From: Desulfobacteraceae bacterium
GTDB taxonomy: Bacteria > Desulfobacterota > Desulfobacteria > Desulfobacterales > Desulfobacteraceae
NCBI GenBank assembly: GCA_003354055.1
Contig: PIVQ01000221.1
Span: 1 to 9,904, forward strand
Length of the DNA: 9,904 bases
Direction: 5' to 3'
Position numbers and translations under genes: made by a program. The notes beneath the pieces are model-generated. The model made no database searches and was not told the origin of the DNA. It worked only from the letters and a program-made list of their open reading frames with translations. Numbering within the stretch: the stretch's first letter is position 1; every line of letters begins with the position of its first letter. Below, one piece after another: positions 6,826-9,904 of the stretch.

Positions 6826-8436
6826 ATGGAAACACCGTCGTCCGCGAACGGAAACAACATTTTTGATATGAACAACTACCGGATGGACCGATTACCCATC
6901 CGGGCAAAATCAAAATTTGAGAAATTTCTGGAGTCCGCAGGCTTTCCACTTGCGGTTATTCTTTTTATATCCATTCTGATGTTTATTGATATTCCCTTTT
7001 TATCAAACATTGATCCCGAAACTTTGAGCAAAACCGCCAAGGCCCATTTTGACAAAATCGGAGCCCTTGCCTTTTCAAAGGCCAATGTGGCCATGCTGGC
7101 CGTATTTGTGGCAGCTGTGGTGCTCTGGATTACCGAAGCCATCCCCAATTACCTGACCTCTTTGATTTTGATCATCACTATGGTGCTCACCAATGTCCTT
7201 CCGGAAAAGCAGGCCTATGCCCAGCTTGGTCATAAGATCATGTGGCTTAACATCCTCTCTTTTATCCTGGCCTCCATGCTGGTAAAAACCGGTGTGGCAA
7301 AACGGTTTGCCATCTGGTTCATCCTGCGCTACGGCAAAAACGCCACCTCTATTTTCATGAGCTTTATTATTATTAATGTGATCATGTCCGCCTTTATCTC
7401 GGCCACCACGGCAAAGGCAGCCATCCTGATGCCCATCTTCATGGTAGTGGCAGCGGTATACGGGGCAAAGGGGGGAAAAAACAGAAACAACTTCGGTAGG
7501 AATATCGTGTTGCAGAACCTTTTGTGCATCAACCTCTCTGCAGGGTGTTATGTGACAGGATCCGGTGCCAACCTGCTGGCCGCCTCCATCATTGCCGGAG
7601 CCGTTGGTGCGGATATATTCTTCCAGGATTGGCTTGTTGTGGCATTCCCTGTCTCTTTTGCCATGCTCTTTGTGGGATGGTTTCTGGGCACCCGGATCTT
7701 TTTCCCCCTGCCCCCCGAGGAGAGACTTCCCCAGGTGAAAGGCGGACTTGATACACTCAGGGAAGAACTTGCCAAGATGGGGCCGATTACAATAATGGAA
7801 ATCAAATCCGTTATTATCTTCGTCACCATCCTGGCCATGTGGGCCACGGATAAATACCACGGAATCAGCCCTACTGCCGTTGCATTTGTGGGTGCCATCG
7901 TCGCCCTATACCCCAAAATCGGTATTGTCCGGTGGAATGATGTGGATATCCCCTGGCACCTTTTGATGTTTTCCGCAGGTGCCTATACTCTGGGTGCAGG
8001 TCTTAAGCTAACGGACCTGCCATCACTTGCAGTGAACGCAGGAGTCCAGGCCATCGGTCTGTCCCAGAACACCCCCTTCTGGGTATTTTATGTCCTGCTG
8101 ACGGGAGGCATGCTATTTTCAGCCCTTATCTTCCAGTCAAAGACCATGAGAACCATGATCTTTGTGCCTATTGCCATCGGCATTGCCAACTCATTCGGAT
8201 TCTCCGTGATGTCCCTGGCCCTTCCCGTGGCTATGCTCATCGAACATGTATACACCCTGCCCTTTAACAGTAAGCCGGCCCTGCTGCTCTATGCCACCGA
8301 CCAGTACAGCCTCACCGACACCTTTAAATTCGGCTTTACCATGCTGGTCATTGCCTGGGGTGTGGTGGTCCTGATGGGAGAAACCTACTACAGATTCCTC
8401 GGATATACCCCCAACGGTGTTTTCGGACTTTTCTAA
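6826..8436 (+). CDS. SLC13/DASS-family (NadC/INDY-type) sodium-coupled anion transporter, atypical SNT motifs
   Basis: A 536-residue inner-membrane transporter of the divalent anion:Na+ symporter family, whose members import sulfate, thiosulfate, phosphate or di- and tricarboxylates. A soluble N-terminus (about 1-38) precedes hydrophobic helices from residue 40 to 515. Family landmarks are WITEAIPNYLTSL (101-113), ISATTAKAAILMPIF (191-205), NLSAGCYVTGSGANL (236-250), IPWHLLMFSAGAYTLGAG (375-392) and FQSKTMRTMIFVPI (436-449). The two substrate- and Na+-binding SNT triads of VcINDY appear as S192-A-T194 and S438-K-T440: serine and threonine are kept, but both asparagines are replaced, one by lysine. 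That suggests a substrate other than a standard dicarboxylate. I start at the ATG at 6826, with AAGGA 6 nt upstream, rather than the in-frame TTG at 6778. The DHH phosphohydrolase gene follows after 49 nt. Sulfate is an attractive substrate in a sulfate reducer, but this is inferred. Confidence 0.9.
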   Translation: METPSSANGNNIFDMNNYRMDRLPIRAKSKFEKFLESAGFPLAVILFISILMFIDIPFLSNIDPETLSKTAKAHFDKIGALAFSKANVAMLAVFVAAVVLWITEAIPNYLTSLILIITMVLTNVLPEKQAYAQLGHKIMWLNILSFILASMLVKTGVAKRFAIWFILRYGKNATSIFMSFIIINVIMSAFISATTAKAAILMPIFMVVAAVYGAKGGKNRNNFGRNIVLQNLLCINLSAGCYVTGSGANLLAASIIAGAVGADIFFQDWLVVAFPVSFAMLFVGWFLGTRIFFPLPPEERLPQVKGGLDTLREELAKMGPITIMEIKSVIIFVTILAMWATDKYHGISPTAVAFVGAIVALYPKIGIVRWNDVDIPWHLLMFSAGAYTLGAGLKLTDLPSLAVNAGVQAIGLSQNTPFWVFYVLLTGGMLFSALIFQSKTMRTMIFVPIAIGIANSFGFSVMSLALPVAMLIEHVYTLPFNSKPALLLYATDQYSLTDTFKFGFTMLVIAWGVVVLMGETYYRFLGYTPNGVFGLF

Positions 8437-8485
8437 TCTTAAAAAAACAATCATACTTACAATGCACTATAAACCAGGAGAAAGA

Positions 8486-9583
8486 ATGACAGCCCATCGA
8501 CTCAACCAGTATCTGATCGACGCCAAAACAGATATCAACTATAAATCCATCGACACCCTGGTCATGGGGAATGAAGCCTGCGACCTGGATTCCATGGCAT
8601 CTGCCCTGGCCTTTGCATACACCCTGTCCTGCAGTAACAGAGAAAAAACCATCGTCCCTCTCATGCCCATTATCAGGGGTGACTTCAAACTGAGAACTGA
8701 AGCGGTCTATGTGTTTGACCAGGCAGGAATTGATCTGAACAACGTGATTTTTCTGGACGACATCAATCTGGAAAGACTGATGAAAAAGGTAAAGGGACTG
8801 GCACTGGTGGATCACAACAAGCTGTCCACCCCGTGCGAGCCATACGGAGACAAGGTATCAATTATCTTGGACCACCACAAAGATGAAGGGCTATATCCCC
8901 AGGCAGTCACAAAAGTCATAGAACCTGTGGGTTCCTGTGCCACATTGGTAGGAGAAGATTTAAGCAACCGCTGCCCGGAACTGGCAGAGGATTCCCATCT
9001 GGCCACCCTGCTCTGGGGCACCATCCTCCTGGACACTGTCAACCTGGCACCGGATGCAGGCCGCGTCACCCCCAAAGATGAGGCCGTTGCCAGCCCCCTC
9101 ATGACATCCTGTTCCCTTGACGGAGACACCTTTTTCAGAGCCATCCAGAAGGCCAAATTTGATACTGATGATCTTGGCACCTTTGACCTGCTGCGCAAGG
9201 ATTACAAGGAGTTTAAATTCAACAGCACCCGCTGCGGCATTGCCTCGGCCCTGCTGCCCATGGTCCTGTGGGACAAAAAAGACCCTGAACTCTGCCTCGG
9301 TTTTGAGACCTATGTCAAACGAAGAGACCTGGATGTTCTCATCTCCATGAACGCCTATACCGACCCTGAATTCAACCGGGATCTCGCGGTCTACTACGCA
9401 GACCCTGTCGAACACGAAAGACTGATCGACTTTCTCCAGGAAAAGGGACTTGAACTTACGGAAATAGATCTGGACAACCAGAAACCCTGCCTGGAAGGCA
9501 GAATCTCCTTCTACCGCCAGGGCAACCTGGGCATTTCCAGAAAAAAACTATCCCCAATGCTGGACGACTATTTCAGCAATTAA
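8486..9583 (+). CDS. DHH/DHHA2 phosphohydrolase, Prune/PPX1/family II pyrophosphatase-like
   Basis: A 365-residue cytoplasmic metal-dependent phosphohydrolase. Motifs run in order: GNEACDLDSMASA (28-40, as in PPX1/Prune), FLDD (89-92), LVDHN (107-111), the DHH signature LDHHKDEG (128-135), EPVGSCATLV (146-155) and ILLDTVNL (180-187). The Asp and His residues expected to bind Mn2+/Mg2+ are all present. The C-terminal part (about 205-355) fits the DHHA2 domain that closes over pyrophosphate or polyphosphate in family II pyrophosphatases and exopolyphosphatases. The Asn-Glu-x-x-Asp-Leu-Asp motif favours the Prune/PPX1 branch over the canonical family II enzymes, which start HxxPDTD. The ATG at 8486 is chosen because AGGAG lies 5 nt upstream; the frame is open to 8417. 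It follows the SLC13 gene by 49 nt with no terminator between them, so cotranscription is likely. Substrate (PPi, short polyphosphate or a nucleotide) cannot be settled from sequence. Confidence 0.9.
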   Translation: MTAHRLNQYLIDAKTDINYKSIDTLVMGNEACDLDSMASALAFAYTLSCSNREKTIVPLMPIIRGDFKLRTEAVYVFDQAGIDLNNVIFLDDINLERLMKKVKGLALVDHNKLSTPCEPYGDKVSIILDHHKDEGLYPQAVTKVIEPVGSCATLVGEDLSNRCPELAEDSHLATLLWGTILLDTVNLAPDAGRVTPKDEAVASPLMTSCSLDGDTFFRAIQKAKFDTDDLGTFDLLRKDYKEFKFNSTRCGIASALLPMVLWDKKDPELCLGFETYVKRRDLDVLISMNAYTDPEFNRDLAVYYADPVEHERLIDFLQEKGLELTEIDLDNQKPCLEGRISFYRQGNLGISRKKLSPMLDDYFSN

Positions 9584-9605
9584 CCCGGGCTAACCCAACC
9601 TCCTG

Positions 9606-9673
9606 CCGGGGCGTCTGAATTTAATCCCAAAAGCCAGACAGACGCCCTGGTTCCCCGCCTTCCCCCTTTTTTT
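9606..9673 (+). terminator. Hairpin after the DHH gene, probable terminator
   Basis: Positions 9606-9617 and 9639-9650 form a 12-bp GC-rich stem with one G-T wobble (core GGGCGTCTG / CAGACGCCC) around a 21-nt loop, starting 22 nt after the stop codon. A run of seven T (9667-9673) follows, but only after about 16 nt of C-rich sequence, so this is not a canonical intrinsic terminator. It could protect the 3' end or act for either of the two convergent genes. Confidence 0.5.
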
Positions 9674-9682
9674 ATAGCAACG

Positions 9683-9904
9683 CTATTGGGTTTGTGTATT
9701 ATATTCAATGATAAATCCATATGCATTGCCGGGAAACGGACTGTTATATGTGCCAAATTTATGTGGAAAATCTCCCCAATAACTCACGGGTTCATTAAGT
9801 TCACCATATGCAGCAACATTTTGATTACCATTCCCATTGTTGGGTTGATAATTGGGCCGTGGATCCCTGTCTTCTTTGACACCATCTTTGCACCAATTGT
9901 CGTA
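9683..9904 (-). CDS. C-terminal end of a C-type-lectin-like protein (5' part outside window)
   Basis: The minus strand is open from the window edge to a TAG at 9683-9685, giving 73 residues and no start codon. The fragment begins YDNWCKDGVK and passes through an Asn/Gly/Gln-rich stretch (NNGNGNQNV). It then reads AAYGELNEPVSYWGDFP (31-47) and ends with YGFIIEYNTQTQ. The Glu-Pro-Val...Trp-Gly-Asp element followed by a terminal G-F-I-I-E-Y resembles the last strands of bacterial C-type-lectin-fold domains (compare WND...GYIVEY). Such domains occur in exported or surface proteins and in formylglycine-type folds. The composition is coding-like and the frame is uninterrupted. It converges on the DHH gene, with the hairpin between them. 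The lectin assignment is tentative because only the end is visible. Confidence 0.6.
   Translation of the reverse strand, partial: YDNWCKDGVKEDRDPRPNYQPNNGNGNQNVAAYGELNEPVSYWGDFPHKFGTYNSPFPGNAYGFIIEYNTQTQ

Noticed and set aside
7075..7860. Long minus-strand open frame (261 codons) opposite the SLC13 gene
   Set aside because: It is antisense to a clear transporter gene, has low-complexity His/Gly/Asp composition, and lies in a codon-shadow frame.
8417..8485. Upstream start for the DHH phosphohydrolase overlapping the transporter gene
   Set aside because: The added residues have no family similarity, and the ATG at 8486 has AGGAG five bases upstream.

Overview
The window looks like chromosomal DNA of a Gram-negative anaerobe, most plausibly a marine sulfate-reducing member of the Desulfobacterota (Desulfobacteraceae-like). 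That is inference. It rests on an outer-membrane OprO/OprP-type porin, a SLC13/DASS anion transporter, secreted beta-helix and Ca-loop proteins of a kind common in that group, and moderate GC with AT-rich intergenic DNA. No rRNA, tRNA, CRISPR array, transposase or phage gene was seen.

Left part (1-2798): a Pit/PHO4-family phosphate (or related anion) permease, cut by the window edge, follows a PhoU-like DUF47 protein on the minus strand. This DUF47-pit order is a classical pair. Divergent from it is a LysR-family regulator on the plus strand, sharing a 150-nt control region.

Middle (2799-5042): about 650 nt lack a convincing large gene. They hold a 28-codon ORF overlapping the LysR stop, a roughly 180-nt segment bounded by a 12-nt perfect inverted repeat (MITE-like candidate), and a GC-rich, strongly foldable segment just upstream of the next gene. 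That gene encodes a 487-aa secreted parallel beta-helix protein ending in two dockerin-like calcium loops. A strong bidirectional terminator separates it from the convergent porin gene.

Right part (5043-9904): a phosphate-selective-porin-type outer-membrane protein (minus) is divergent from a probable two-gene operon (plus). The operon encodes a SLC13/DASS transporter with both signature SNT motifs altered, and a DHH/DHHA2 phosphohydrolase of the Prune/PPX1/family II pyrophosphatase superfamily. After a hairpin, the C-terminal 73 residues of a C-type-lectin-like protein enter on the minus strand.

Taken together, the window is enriched in inorganic oxyanion handling: an outer-membrane anion porin, two inner-membrane anion transporters of unrelated families, a PhoU-like accessory protein, and an enzyme likely to hydrolyse pyrophosphate or short polyphosphate. 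A sulfate reducer consumes sulfate and releases pyrophosphate during sulfate activation, so the transporter-phosphohydrolase pair is the most attractive functional hypothesis here. The substrates cannot be fixed from sequence alone.
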